Shown here: positions 38,201 through 51,236 of the stretch, in pieces
Layout: every line of letters starts with the position of its first letter
How positions within the stretch are numbered: position 1 is the first letter of the stretch
Assembly (NCBI GenBank): GCA_024734555.1
Contig: JANPWX010000031.1
Location: 3,254-67,253 of the forward strand
Direction of reading: 5' to 3'
DNA: 64,000 nt
Source of the DNA: Trochalopteron elliotii
Lineage: Eukaryota > Chordata > Aves > Passeriformes > Leiothrichidae
Notes under the pieces: generated by a model
The model's input: only the letters and a program-made list of their open reading frames with translations
What the model was told of the DNA's origin: nothing
Database searches by the model: none
Position numbers and translations under genes: made by a program

Positions 38201-41200
38201 CTTCTGGCCTTTCCTTCACCTCCCACTCTTGCCAGAACCCACATACTCACACACCATCTGTCATCTTCCGTGCTTCTTCTGTCCACTTACCTGTCACCTT
38301 AACACATCCCATGCCAGCTGTCTTTGTGCTCTTTAGTGCACAGAACTCTTCTCATACTTTTGCCTTCTGTAATGGTGATGTGATGACTGAAAAATGTTAC
38401 CTGGTTTTGTCTGGGGAGGAGGGATGAGGAAAGGCATGAAAGGGAGGGAATAAGCTGAGACAGTGACTTCTCATTGTACATAAGAATTACTTCTTGGAGA
38501 ACAACCTCGCTTTGTTTTTACCTCCAAGCAACTAATTGAGCTTGAAAAAGATTAATTTACCATATCAATGTGAATGTTTTGTAAGTGCTTCCAGTTCTCT
38601 GTAGTTTGAGTAAACTGCTATCATCAGTGTATCTCCCAGTGGAGAACTGGTTTTTGTAGTTCATCCCCCTGTCTTCTGGTTCTCATCAGTTGGAATGCTC
38701 CTCAGCCTATGTAGTCCATTATCTGTCCCACACATTTCTTTGAAGTGTTGCTCTTACTACTGCTTTTCACCTGTGTGGATGATCTATAAAGGAGGAGCTG
38801 AGGCTCTTCTTAACAAATGCAGAATCTTTACCAACAGGACTTTTGTGTGCAGCTTGGAGGGATTGATTGCACAGATCCTAAATCCTCCTCTGGTTGCATA
38901 TCAGGGATCACAAATACCTGGAGTTAGTGCTTGCCATGGTCAGGTTGGAAGTTGCATGCTGTCAGCACTCAGTTCTTTCTGTTATTAGATATGGAAGATA
39001 CAAAATTTTCCAAAATAGAGAGCCTCAATGGAAGGAGCCTAGAAATGTGTGCTAGCATGTTTTGAAATATTTTGAGGTAAATGGATTATCTCTAGTGCTG
39101 ACTTCTACACCTACATGCTGATCTATTCCTTTGGAGCCAAGACCTGTGTCTCGCTCTTGGAAGGATTCTCATCTTGAGATTTAAGAGTGCACTAATATTC
39201 TTAGTTAAGCTCATAATTTACTCTGTCATCTCTGTTTCCTCTTTCCTTTACTCTTTGTACATCTTTATATTAGATTATTACAGAGAGAACATTGTGAACA
39301 CAGAATGGCTTTTGTCACTAATGAGCAGCAGCTAGTGGGGAGATGGCATGTGCTGCCTTTGTCAGCTAACGAGCAGCAGATGGTGGGGATTCAGAGCATG
39401 GCACATCATCCACGCTAAGTGCCTGGCATGACAGCAGCCAGAATTAGAGACATACCAAATACCCAGTAGTCTAGATTTTCCTTTGTCACTCTTCTGAGAG
39501 ATGCCAAATTTGTATGTTCAGCTATGAGCAAATAGTGGCATACAGTGAATCAGTGACTATCTGTGTTAATCCAAAGGCTAAAGAGTATGGGCTGTGGGCT
39601 AGAAAAAACTTTGTGCAAGGATATCCTTGGGGCGGCGGGTTCTCACATTCTAAACCTCCATCTCACTTGGTTCTGTTTCCAGTTGGCACTGTTGCTCGTT
39701 CAGCACAAACATAAAGGTAAAGCAGGTTTCTGAGTCAATGCTTAAAGCTGTGACTGGGTCCTATAGGTGTCTGAACAATGGGGCATCGTCCGTGCTTGTA
39801 AGGATGTGCTGCCAGCACACTCCTGGGCTGGCTAGCAAGAGCTGGTCTGTAGGAACATCCAGAACTGTGGTAATAAAAAGCTCATTTCATCACCAGCAAT
39901 CCATCGTCATCAAACCTTGCTCTGATCGTCCTTCAGACAGAGCAAGTCTCCTCCATGGGGGAGAATGTCTTTATTAAATGAAGTGCTGCATGAAAATGGC
40001 CCATTATAATTAGGATTCCCCAGACAGGTATTGAAGCCACCTGCCAAGCAGGCTTCCACTAAAGGTCAGTTTTGTCTCTTTGCCTGAGACACATGTGCTT
40101 GCAGGGAACCCAGTGCAATCAGAACTGAAGGTTTTGTAATACCTGCAGTCCTGGGTTGCACTCAGCATGGTATGGTGAGCCAAGCTTTTCTGTAGTTTCA
40201 CAGCAGCAGGTTAACTCTCATAGTCCTGAACAGTGTGACTTGTATTTAGGCAATCTGAGAAATCTGTTCAATCCAAATGTCCCGTAGATCCAGTAAGAAC
40301 ATTTCTCTGTGTCAGAGAATTGAAGCCCTTGGCACCCGTGCTGAAGACAGGGTCCTGGTGACAAACACCATGGGAACTCCTACACCTGGTAGGCTGCGTG
40401 CCATAGTGAAAGGATGAAGTTGTGAGGTGGGAATGTGTTCTGGTTACCCATGCTTCTGTTGCTGGTTTTGCAAGCATTTCTGACTGTCTTTGTCAGATAA
40501 GTAGAATAACATTTGAGATAGTCCTGCAATTACTTGTTCATTGCTGATATGTTAGCATATTAATCTTTGATTTCATCTTCTCATGTGTGTCTCTTAACTA
40601 TGTTCTTGCTTTTACCCTGCAGAGTTGGAACTTTGTGTTTATGTATAATAAACACGACCTATTTTGTCACATTCTATTCTGTGTCTATCTTACCTATGTT
40701 GAGTATGTTTGCATGTCCATTTAATCTATCTAAATGCAGACAGGGTTTTGTATAAATGCTTTATAGTCTCAGAAAATGTTATAGATCTGGTGTTGTCAGA
40801 GTGTGGAGTGCTGGGGTGGGAGACATGGCACAAGCCTGCATTGTTCAAAATGTTTGTATCTGCATACTTGCTGTAAATCTTCGTTGTCTCTGCACTGGTG
40901 GGGACTTAAACTGGATTAGCAGTATATTGTAGTTTGAAAGTGCCGCCCACAGTAACCATTTTTAAGTTTCCCCGAGGTTTGCAGTACCTTATTTTCCTTA
41001 TTTTTTTCCATCTCCAGTGTGAAGCTTTCTTACCAGACAAGTGTTTACTGCTCCCTCTGGTGTTCACTTGCAACAGGTGTTGGAGCTCCCTACGCTGAGC
41101 AGCATCGAGGCCGTGGGTTCCTAAGTTACACACGGCCGTGGAGGAGAGAGAAAGTCTTTTCACAGGAATGCCAAGTGAAACCCACGCTCTGCAATTAGTA

Positions 41201-43482
41201 GCCCGGGTTTCCTAGATCATGAGAGGAATATTTTCCTGTTCTCTAAACCCTTTCATTTGGGAAACTGAAACTCTTGGAGAACAAAGGCAGATTAGCTAGG
41301 TTTTCTTCAGGTGAATTTTGACTGACTTAATTGCATTCAGTTTCTACAAAAGAGAGAGTTCTTTTAACAAATGCCTCTGAGGGCTGGAAAGTATTTAAAA
41401 AAGAAAAAAATCCCACTGAAACCAAAGTCTTGTCTGAGGAAGTTGATCTGTCATTGGAGAAGCTCTTGAGTGCAAGAACTCCTACACTTGCTGGCACAGG
41501 CTGCAGTAGGAAGGAGGTGGATTGAGTGGGGACTGTGACAGCTTCAAAGCCATGTCATATGCCTGGAAGCCTCAAATGAGGACTGTCAGACTGCCTTGTC
41601 CTGCCCTCTTTGATGCAGGGTATATTTCAGGATGCAGCCTCTAGATTTGTTGCTGTTTGCTGCTTTAAAAAAAAAAAAAAAAGGGTAAGTCATGGAGTTT
41701 GCCCTCAATCAAGAGCATGCTTTGAGTCTGCTCTACAGGAAGCTCACAAGTTGCTATACTAATGCACATTACGTGTGCATGCTTTTCCCTTTGTAAGTCC
41801 CAAAATTATAATAGAGGCAAAGGCAAAATTCTGTACTAAATGGTCATTTACTAACAACTCAAGTCATTGTGGTGACAGTCTGAATTTAGACGTGTGTCCT
41901 CACCTTGTGTTAAGGTTTGCTGTGAGAGCAGTCAAAATCATGACTTCCACACTGCAAAGAATAAGTAACCAGCTTTAGTAGCCACTTTAAAAGACAGAGA
42001 AAAAAAGTCTTGTAGAGACAGTGAGTTCTGCAATCTTTATAATGTATTTAATAAGTGCTTATTATGAGAGTACAGTTATTACAGCTGAAGACATTTTGCT
42101 TGGATTTATCCACTCAGCAGGGTCAGTCTAATGAATGGCTTTCATGTACAGGAACAAAGGGCACAAAGTAACTCTGGCTCCTATCCTTTTAAATACAAGG
42201 CTTTCAGTTCAACAAGCAGAGCTCAGTGCACTCAAGAATGAGATATGGTGTTTTGTTAAAAAGAAATGTCTGCCCCATTCAGAAGGGATTGTCTAAACCT
42301 GTTGAGATCTAGAGATACAGCAGTGGGCCAGGACTTGGGCAGGACTAATCCTACCCATCAGTAAAGATTACTGACTTTGAATTAATATTCAGTAGCCCCA
42401 GAAAATTATTCTTAAAGCATCAGTTAAAGCCAGATGTAGACCAAGAGTAATTCTACAGAAGATCAGGGGCAGGGTGGTATTTTGAAGAGGTGCATTCAAA
42501 TTCCTGGGATTAAGATCCAGCACTGCATACATGCAACAAGTTTTTGGACTGCTCCATCATGTATAAAGGTGAAGGCATCTCAGCTGCTGCAGTCTGTAGC
42601 TGCTAGCCAGGTGCAGTTTTTAGCTCTGAGAAGTTACCATTGCTGGTAAGTTGTATTCTGTCTTGCTAGTGAACAGCTTATAGGCAGTGAGAGCTAAATA
42701 GCTGTGGTCTTGTATCAAAGCTCACTACATTTTTGAGAATATAAGTATTCATTAGTTACTTATTTGCAAGTAAGTGATTTAGTGACCTGGCACTTAAAAA
42801 AACCCTACGTAAACCCAAAAAAATCCTGAAAGGGGAACTCCAGAATTGAAATCACTTTTTCACATCTGAGAATTTTGTTACATCCTTATGATTTTAACAC
42901 AGTTCAGCAGTATTAGAGCTGAACTTGTCTAGTTCATCAAATCTCAGTCTGCAACTTTGGGAACTGTGGAGTGGCTGTGATAAGGTTCTTAGTCCTTACC
43001 CAGAGGGTTAGGTGGCTGTGAACTTTGGTCATTGTCTATGTGTAGTTCTGGAGGTGATGACAAACCTCTGCTGCAGATAGATGTGTCCCAAGACATATTA
43101 ATGGTTGACACAAACAGTGGAGCTAACTGTCAAATACTGACTGATTTGAAGTGCTCTGTGGTGCCCTATGAGCATGCAGGAGGGTGATAGAGGCACAACA
43201 AAAAGGGTAAATAATAAATATATTAATATAAAAGCAGTATATTAAAATAACTAGTATAATTACAGCAGACTGAATACTCCATAGCTCTGAGTAGTGCTAA
43301 CATCTGTGTGAAAGGTGGAAGTGTGAGGCTTGTTGCATTTTTTTGAGAGTGTGATCTGGGAGTTTGACTTTCCTTGTAAACAGGACCAGCAGTCTATCTT
43401 TTGTGGTGCCCTGCTTTACACTACATCTCCATCTAGTGCATTTTAAATGCTTACAAAGGAAACAAGAGGAGTCACAGATTCT
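35254..43482 (+). other. LDLRAD3: LDLRAD3 intron 2, left part
   Basis: The intron begins with a consensus donor, gtaagt. The segment is AT-leaning with no coding region that I recognise. Small items are a pyrimidine-rich stretch of about 230 bases at 38110-38340, a loose duplication of about 47 bases around 39318-39390 (tAAYGAGCAGCAG core twice) and an A16 run at 41667-41682. Exon-like open frames of about 60 codons (for example 41331-41525) have no splice or homology support. Confidence 0.6.
41667..41682. repeat. A16 homopolymer
   Basis: Sixteen consecutive A residues, directly followed by gggtaagt. No retrocopy body is recognised next to it. Confidence 0.9.
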
Positions 43483-43620
43483 CAGTATCACAGAATGATT
43501 GGAATTCGAAGGGGCTTCTGAAGGTCATAGTCAAACCCTCCTGCTAAAGGAGGTTCACCTGGACCCAATTGCACAGGATGGTGGTCAGGTGGCTTTTTAA
43601 CACCTCTTTTTCTAGATGAC
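43483..43620 (-). mobile_element. Short CR1 LINE 3' fragment, minus strand
   Basis: It begins 'tatcacagaatgattgga', followed by 'gaaggggcttctgaaggtcat' and 'tcaaaccctcctgctaaag', the complement of a CR1 3' end, and breaks off after about 140 bases. This is a strongly 5'-truncated copy. Confidence 0.87.
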
Positions 43621-44674
43621 TAGAACATATAGCAGAAAGCTAGGAATTTCTCAATAAAGGTAGTTGTATGTTTTGTATTAGATGCACATATGCACATGGA
43701 AGGTCTCTGGATTTCTAGTCACATCTCAAAATCATTGAGTGCTTTTAAGTCTCCTTCTGTGTTTCTTGCTGCTTCCTGTCATCTCCTGGTTGACCTGGAA
43801 TATTTCTTGCAGGTAGGTAAAAAACATCAGAATTTTTATGCAAAGCTGGATATTAAACAACGCATGAAATGAGCATCAGCATTAATAGGGAAGATGCTGT
43901 AAGGCAGCTGCTGATCTTTTTGTCACTTACTCAGATGGCTCTCAAACTTGGAATATTGAACTGGAATTAGCCCTTGTTTTTACTCATGATTAAGCAACCA
44001 AATACTTAGTAGTTATAATAAGATTTGTAATTAAGTGACCACGGTGACTGTTTAATTTGAAGCTCAGTTACACATGGGTGAGGGCAAGTGCAATAGCTGC
44101 TTATGTTTGATAACTTTTTATGCAGGGAGATCAAGAGGGTTTGTGGTGCTAATTATTTAATCCTCTTGATGGGTGTCAGTAAATAGCCCAGTTGGAGGGC
44201 TTGGAATTGGACAGGTTTGACAGTTGGATGGAATCAGTGGCACAGCTGAAAGGAAAAGAACAGGTAGGTGGTGTCCCAGAATGGAGTGAGGGATTGTAGC
44301 CTGTCAGACTCACATACGTTCCTGAGGAGCACTGCTACTGAAGGGTGGTGTTCTGTCCTGCCTGTTTGCATCCAGAGTAATTTAACAACTCTGATATTGT
44401 GCTTTTTCTGTCCTTTAGTATGATGTTATTGTTCAGGTTGTTTTGTGAGTAGTAACTTCTAAAATCTTCTCTTAGTGAGAAACTGCTTTACTGAATGTCT
44501 GAAAAGCAATGTTTTTGTCTGTGCTCTCCTCTGACGTCTCTGCTTTGTGATGATTTTGAAGGACTAAAACATAGACTCCTAGACCATGAAAAATTACTTT
44601 AGGGCAATACTGTCTGGCAAGAATTAAAGGCCACTGACTCATAGTAATTCAGCTCTGAAGCGTTTTCTTTTTCA
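43621..44674 (+). other. LDLRAD3: LDLRAD3 intron 2 segment; nothing recognised
   Basis: AT-leaning intron without a supported feature. Confidence 0.5.
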
Positions 44675-44749
44675 CCCTTTTAGGAGGAAGCCATTTACTC
44701 TTCATGGCGGCAGACTCCATGAAGAGTAAATAGCTTCCTTCTAAAAGGG
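44675..44749. repeat. 75-nt near-perfect inverted repeat (33-bp stem, 9-nt loop)
   Basis: The left arm (44675-44707) and the reverse complement of the right arm (44717-44749) agree at 31 of 33 positions, separated by the 9-nt loop cggcagact. In plus-strand RNA one difference is a G-U wobble and the other a C-A mismatch, so the stem would be almost continuous. Arms of this length with a small loop fit a miRNA or endogenous siRNA precursor. They also fit a small palindromic insertion, though no target-site duplication is seen. It lies inside LDLRAD3 intron 2 and could be co-transcribed with the gene. I do not recognise either arm as a known miRNA. Confidence 0.9.
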
Positions 44750-45611
44750 CTTTTTTTGCTTTAGCATTGTCCTTTCTCTCTTACTGCTAACTATAGTGTA
44801 AATATTACTCATATAAGTGGTTGATAGTTTACTATATTGGAAGCAACCTCTGTGCTTCCTACTGGGCTATTTTCACTACTTAAAAAAACCATAAAATTGC
44901 TTCCTTTAAGATAAAGCACATTTTTAGCTCTTTTTCTCTGTGTTTGCATTAGCAGTTTAAGAATAGCAGCTCTTTCACCTGTCTTGTTAAACAGGGAGTA
45001 TTCATCAAAAGAATCTGGCTTTACAGTGCTGTCTGGTGTGGCTGTGGCATCCCTTACCTAAATTAAGAACAACAGAGGAGTTTTAAGGTAGTCCATTATC
45101 TCAAAGGGAAATACTGATGGCTTTGCAGTCATGCAACATCTGCACGCAGTGGTTTGTCTGGAGAGTTGCTCTTGTTGCATGCAAGTAATCAAGTTTTGAT
45201 TAGCTGAATAAATCATTAGCTGTTGTTGAGTTGAGATGTGTATCTGTGAAGCAGCATAAAGTTACTTTGCTTGATTGCTGCTTGGAGAGGTTCTAAGGCA
45301 ACAATTTAGCTCAAAGATGCTCAAGTTGTGTGCAGTTTACATCTATCTGTGCATTGCCACAAAATGTCAACTCTTGTATCTGCCACATCCTGTTTCCTCA
45401 CTTGAGATTACAAAATAACTGAAAAACATTTTAAAACCAAAATGTTTGTAAAGTTAAAAGAAGGAAATAGACTTGTCTACTGGCCACATCGTGTGGGGTG
45501 CCTGCTGTGTGCTCTCTTTGCATGTTGCATGCAGTAGTTAATGCCCAGTTCACTGTAACCAGCTGTGAAATGCTTGAGGTGCAGGTAAGATGGCTCAACA
45601 GTAACAGTTGT
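44750..45611 (+). other. LDLRAD3: LDLRAD3 intron 2 segment; nothing recognised
   Basis: AT-leaning intron without a supported feature. Confidence 0.5.
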
Positions 45612-46365
45612 AGAATCAGGGAATGGTTTGGGTTGGAAAGAATCTTAAAGATCATCTAGTTCCAGTCCTCCTGCCATGTGCAGGGATACCTTTCACTAGA
45701 CCAGATTGCTCAGAACCCCATCCAACATGACCTTGAACACTTCCAGGGATGAGGCGTCTGCAACTTCTCTGAGCAGCCTGTTCCAATGCCTCACGTCCCT
45801 CACAGTAAAGAATTTATTCCTTGTATCCAGTCTAAATCTACTGCTCCCTTTCAGCTCAAGTCCTATCACACATGCCCTTGTGAACAGTCCCTCTCCAGCT
45901 TTCTTGTAGATCCCCTTCAGCTGCACAAGGGTCACAGTAAGGTCACTCCAAGCCTTCTCTTTGTCATGCTGAACAACCCCAACTCTCTCAGCCTGGTCTC
46001 ATAGGAGAGGTGCTCCAGCACTGTGATCCATTCTCTGGACTCCCCCTAACAAGGATATCCCTCCTGTGCTGAGAACCCCAGAGCTGGATGCAGCACTCCA
46101 GGGGTGTCTCACAAGGACAGAGTAAAGAGGCAGAATGCCCTCCATTACCCTGCTGGCCACACTGCTTTGGATGCAGCCCAGGATACATTTGACTTTCTGG
46201 GCTGCAGGTGCACATTGCTGGGTCGTGTCCAGTCTCATCCACCAGAATCCCCAAGTCCTTGGCAGGGCTGCTCTCAGTCTATTCACCCTCCAGCCTGTCT
46301 TGACATCAGAGTTTTCCTCGACCCAGGTGCAGCACCTTGCACTTGGTCTTGTTAAACTTGTAGTT
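45612..46365 (-). mobile_element. CR1 LINE fragment, minus strand
   Basis: A reverse-orientation CR1 starting 'gtagaatcagggaatggttt' and 'gggttggaaagaatcttaaag', with later landmarks 'gagcagcctgttccaatgcc', 'ctgaacaaccccaactctct', 'agagctggatgcagcactcc' and 'gcagcaccttgcacttggtc'. The first block differs from the copies at 15815 and 26312, which points to another CR1 subfamily. It is 5'-truncated, and the overlapping ORFs on both strands between 45700 and 46450 belong to it. Confidence 0.93.
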
Positions 46366-49300
46366 AATGCTCTTTGTTATAGAATGTATTTGATGTATTA
46401 CTGCTCCATCTATGAAAAGAAAAATCACCTGCCTGTTGCAGATCAGATATAACCTTCTAATCAGGTTCCAGGTCATTTAGCCATGAGTATCAAAATTGCT
46501 TTTATTCAAGAGCATTATCTATATACAGTATAAGGCTTTACACAGTATATGCCAAATCTGATTTCTTTTCCTCTGCTTTTATGCATCTCTGCTGCGAAAT
46601 AATAAAACGGATTACACTTTTTTAAAAATAGTAGTTTCACGCTTGGGATCCTAAAGATAGCAAAATGTTTTTCTGTTACTGCTGTAGAGCTGTGCCTGCA
46701 AACTGTCACATCCTCAGTGGAGTGTACTACTGGTCCTGATGGGAAGTTAGTATTTTTTTTAGAGCTTTGAAAGAAGAGGGTGGGAGGATTGGGTTCTGTG
46801 TAGCATAAGGAGCGACTTCACGCACTCGCACGTACAACTGCCAAAATAGTTTTTTTGAACTTAAGCAAAGCAACCTGGAGGGAACATTTGGCAAACTTGT
46901 ACTGTGGCCAGTAGCTCTCAGCCACCATCTTCACCATTTGCTTCACGTTTGAACTTTAAGAGATGAAAAGAATATTTTAGTGAAGAGCAATTTCTTCCCA
47001 TGAGTAATGGAGTCACAGGAGGTTCCTCAAGTTCATGGTAGTTCACTGACACCTCTTTTTAAATACCATGGCAATTCCCTTTTGTGTAATGTAAATACAG
47101 ATTCACATTAATCTTCCAGTCCTGGGTCACTTCTGCCATGAGTAGGTAACAAATGAAGGGTGGAACTGGAGAGAAGTGATCCTTTCTGCCATAGGCTCAC
47201 AAAGTGGTTGATTGGCAGTTTTTTGGGGTGTTTTTTGTACTTGCTATATTGAATCGAGACAGGATCTGTATTTGAGTAGCCTTTCTTTAGCCACAGTTTT
47301 GTAAGTTGCTCTGTGGTTTCTTGCTGTATTTCATCCCTTCCTGTCCAATGTGTGGTCTCTCTGTTTCTTCCTTTCTGGAAATGGTTTCAGGGGGACTTGC
47401 CTGTTCCTTAAAAAAAACCCGACTTCCTCCCTTCCCTTTCCTATAGCTGGTTGTAATATCTTGGCTAAATAAGGTCAAACAATCCACATGTGCCTGTGTC
47501 CTTTTTCACTTTTCTTGTATTTCCCTGATATTCCTGTAATTCTTGATTATCCTGAGCCTGTTTCGACCAAGTGTAGCATAGAAGAATATAGATTGCAAAG
47601 ACAATGCTGTCCTCGAAAGCTTATTGAGGCTGAAATCACTGAAATAGCCAAACAGATAGCTACTGTTAGATAAACATAAAGCTTCTCACATACAGATCTG
47701 CCTGAAAACTTGAAACCTGTGTAGTAGAAGACACAGTGATGAGCAAAGGAGAAGAAAACTCTTTTTGTAACAATCATGTAATGGGAGTTGGAATTGCAGA
47801 GGAATGTTGGGATAGTGCAGCTCATGGCTTGAATGTGCTATAGGCTGTCATGATCCTGGTATATGTATCTGTTACTTGTTAGGGTGCTAAAGACCTGAAG
47901 AAAATGACACCCCTTCATGTTTAGGGTATTTCCAGAGATCCTGCAGAATGGGAAGTTAGGTTTCTGCTCTGGAAGAAATGATTGTCCTTTCCATAGACAC
48001 TTTATGAGCAGTGACCAAAAAACATTTACTTGAAAACCTTGTGAAAACTATACCAGGGGACAAGAAGGATGCCAAATTGAAAATAAAGCTGAAGTTCTTC
48101 AGTGTGGTTCTCCAGAGTCAGGGGACATGACTTGGACTAAGCCGTTACTGGTTTGTCCTTTTTCCTGCATTTGTGTACAGCATATGAAGAATGCATTTTG
48201 TGTCTGGAATTGGAGCTTGGAAAACTAAGTTCTGTTTGGGAGCAAGACTTGTGTCTAGTAAGTGACTGAGTGACTAGTGAATCACCTTGGTGGTTGAAAT
48301 GCTGTTTTATATTCCTAGGGTCTCTAATGTAAATGTAAGTTTGAATTTGGATTGGTTTATATATCGTGTCTGTTGCAAATAGAGAGAATCGCATTTGGGT
48401 TTTGTTTGTTATTTTTCCTTCCCTCCTGTTAAAAAAAAAATCAGTGGACTATAGAAAAGGGAAACTTAGAGGTAATTTGAAGGTGTTTAGTTCCTTGTTT
48501 GTTTTTGGTATGTGGTTACTAGTATGTGTTTTTTTGTGAAAAATTATTCTAAACCAGAATTTTCTTGTTCTCTGGCTTCTGTCTCCAGAGGAGGAGAAGA
48601 CAGAAAAATGTCTGCGGATAAAATGTTTAACTAAACATTATATAGGTATCTAAGTAATATTTGCATTAGAGAATTGTCCTGAATGGTTTCTCCCTCTTTT
48701 TTGGTGGGGTACCTCTATGCTTTATACAGAAGAAAAAGTTCATTTTCCAGAAACCTGACTTTGTTCCTGGTCATTCCAGCATGGTTTTCTTCCGGGTGTG
48801 GCCAAACATTAAATATTACTTATGGCTTTACTTTGGTAGCTTGAGGGAATGTCCCAGATGTGCTTTGTACCCTTCAGGGCCAGAGCAGCCGAGGATGTTG
48901 TGACCTGTGCCTGTCATACCTGCAGACAGGGCACTTGCAGCGCTCACCGCCACTTCTGGCTGCATGTTCACCCTGCTTAGGAACGTGCAGCCACAGGACC
49001 TCTTCAGAGGGCCAGAAGCTCTGGTTTTGATGACTCACAGTCTGAAATCTGTCAGGGAGAATAGGCTACAAGAGTAAGAGAATGGTCTATGCTAGAAATA
49101 TTAGAAGTAAATAATTTTGAAGCCTTAATTTGTCAAGATTTTCAGAGAGGACAAAGAGCATCCTTGAGTATGATTTGCCAGAAAGTTGATAGCCTCTGAA
49201 TTCAGACCCCAAGTGACTGAAGTTAACCTGCTTGGAGAAGTGGGAGCCAGTAAATGTTAACAGAGGCAAAAGTACAGTTGCTTTCCCCTGTTCTTATTTC

Positions 49301-51110
49301 TTCTTGAAGCTCTTGGAACTTCTTCCTTTTGTCCCCTCTGGAACTGTGCTGGCTCAAAATACATCTCAAAAATAAGTTGTCCAGAAGCACTTGGAGAATG
49401 TTCACTGTATGGTTTCAAAAAGATGTTAGCTTTTACAGACAGGAAAACAACAACAAAGGCACAACATGTGAAACATTGGGCACCTCTTCACATATGTGTG
49501 CTATTATCTCTGTCTTCCAGCAGCATCTTGGCTGGCTTGTTAGTGCATTAGTACAGACTGCTTGCTTTAGTGACACTGAATCTGTTGCCGAGGTTGTTTT
49601 CCTGCCTTTGTTTAAAGACTGGGAGTATGATGATGCCTCACACCTTGTGGTTACTGAATTATTTAGCTGAGATCTGTCTGTCTCAGAACTCTAACACAGA
49701 AGCTGCTCTTTGTAGTTGAAAAATTACAGGGGCTCAAATGTCTCTGCTGATGGTTTTCTATTGCTAGAGGTGTGAAGCACAGTGGCTACTTCAGGGTACT
49801 TTATCATCTTTTTCTGCAAAATAATGGCTTATTTTCTTTTCCCCAAGTGGACCTTGGATGATCTTCAGAAAAAGTGGTAATTGAATATATGAAATTTAGT
49901 GATACATTTTATTTTATACTTCATAATTCTAATTGAAAACTAGTATTAAAATGAAGAAAAACATGTAAGAGAGGAACTGCAGTTTGATTTTGGAGGACAG
50001 TAAAGAAAGTGAGAATTACTGTAGTTGTGGTTTAAAACAATTTATATGCACTCTGTTGAGTGATGGAAGGAGGCTTTCCTACAGCTGTGCTTAGTAGGTA
50101 ATTCTGGAAGAGAGGATTCCTTCCAAATGAATGCTGTTTATCCCTATTTTTCTATTAGATACACTTTTTTTTGTCTGTACACGGATAGTCCCTGACCTTG
50201 TCCTGGCCTTCTAAAACTGTGCAGGTTGGTGCCAGAGGGCCACATTAAAAAACTTGCCTCTAGCTGTGATACCCAATCTGTCACATTTCAAAACCTGTGA
50301 GTTATACGCACATCTTAGATTTGGTAGATTTGGTGTAGGAGTAGGAAACTTTTGTTTGAAAGGCCAACAAGCTGTGGATCTGGCTTCTTTCCTGGTGTTC
50401 TCCCATCAGTGCCATTTCCACGTTGCACCATACACACCTTCCTGCAGTTACCAGCATACTCCTCCTGCAGAGACTGCCTTTGCTTTAGAGTGGACTGTCT
50501 GAAGACCTCAGTGTCCTGTGGTGTGGTCCGTCAAGTCATGAGATAATTTGAAAAAGCAAAGATGTAACCATTTGTCTCGTAATATTGCTTTTTTTGTTGG
50601 GAGATTTTTGTTCTTGGCTGGTGAAACCACAGGACTTAACTGGTGCTTGCCTTGAGCATCGTGGTGGAACCATCTGCATTACTGTGGCTGAGGGCAGTGT
50701 TCTCTTGCTATGAAGAGTTCCTGTGCAGCAAAGTAAAAAAATGGGTAGTACTTGAGATCATAATGAAATTCTGTAATCATGTGTTAAACACATTTTGATG
50801 TTATTGTTAGTATTTAATGTTTTATGAATAGCTGTGCTGTGCAGCAGGAGATACAGTGGTTCTTTTGCACCCAGTTTTATATAAATCATGTTGAATAAAG
50901 GCAGTGTTATTTGAGTTTGCAGCCTGAAAAATATTTTAATGAGGGTCTTCTGTGTTCCTTAGTCTCACAAAGACACTAATTTGCGTGGAAGGCACCTAAC
51001 ATCAGTGCCAACAGCACTGCACAGAACACCCTTAACTGTACTGCTACAACAGGATCGCTAACCATTGCCAATTGTTTCCCTCACCTCTGGCCACTTGTCT
51101 CTTCTCACAG
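46366..51110 (+). other. LDLRAD3: LDLRAD3 intron 2, right part, with acceptor of exon 3
   Basis: AT-leaning intron ending in a pyrimidine-rich tract and ...cttctcacag, the acceptor of exon 3. A G+C-richer patch at about 48840-49020 is not explained. Open frames of 60-110 codons show no family resemblance. Confidence 0.6.
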
Positions 51111-51236
51111 CAAAAGCCAAATCCAAATGTGGTGCCACGTTCTTCCCCTGTGCCAGTGGGATCCACTGCATCATTGGTCGCTTCCGGTGCAACGGCTTCG
51201 AGGACTGTCCCGATGGCAGCGATGAGGAGAACTGCA
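51111..51236 (+). CDS. LDLRAD3: LDLRAD3 exon 3: second LDL-receptor class A module
   Basis: This 126-nt exon lies between ...cttctcacag and gtaagtggga, phase 1-1. Two bases complete a proline codon shared with exon 2, 41 codons follow, and one base is passed to exon 4. The product begins KAKSKCG and carries six cysteines with the calcium-binding signature CNGFEDC...DGSDEENC. A serine- and aromatic-containing loop (ATFFPC) lies between the first two cysteines. The linker to module 1 is only about five residues, so the modules should be closely packed, as in other LDL-receptor relatives. The exon is separated from exon 2 by 15.9 kb and from exon 4 by 2.4 kb. There are no stops, indels or missing cysteines. 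Confidence 0.97.

Noticed and set aside
45536..45586. Exon-like segment between ...gttgcatgcag and GTGCAG|gtaaga
   Set aside because: All three frames contain stops, so it cannot be a coding cassette; no other support.
45696..46452. Cluster of six overlapping ORFs on both strands
   Set aside because: Produced by the CR1 fragment at 45612-46365.
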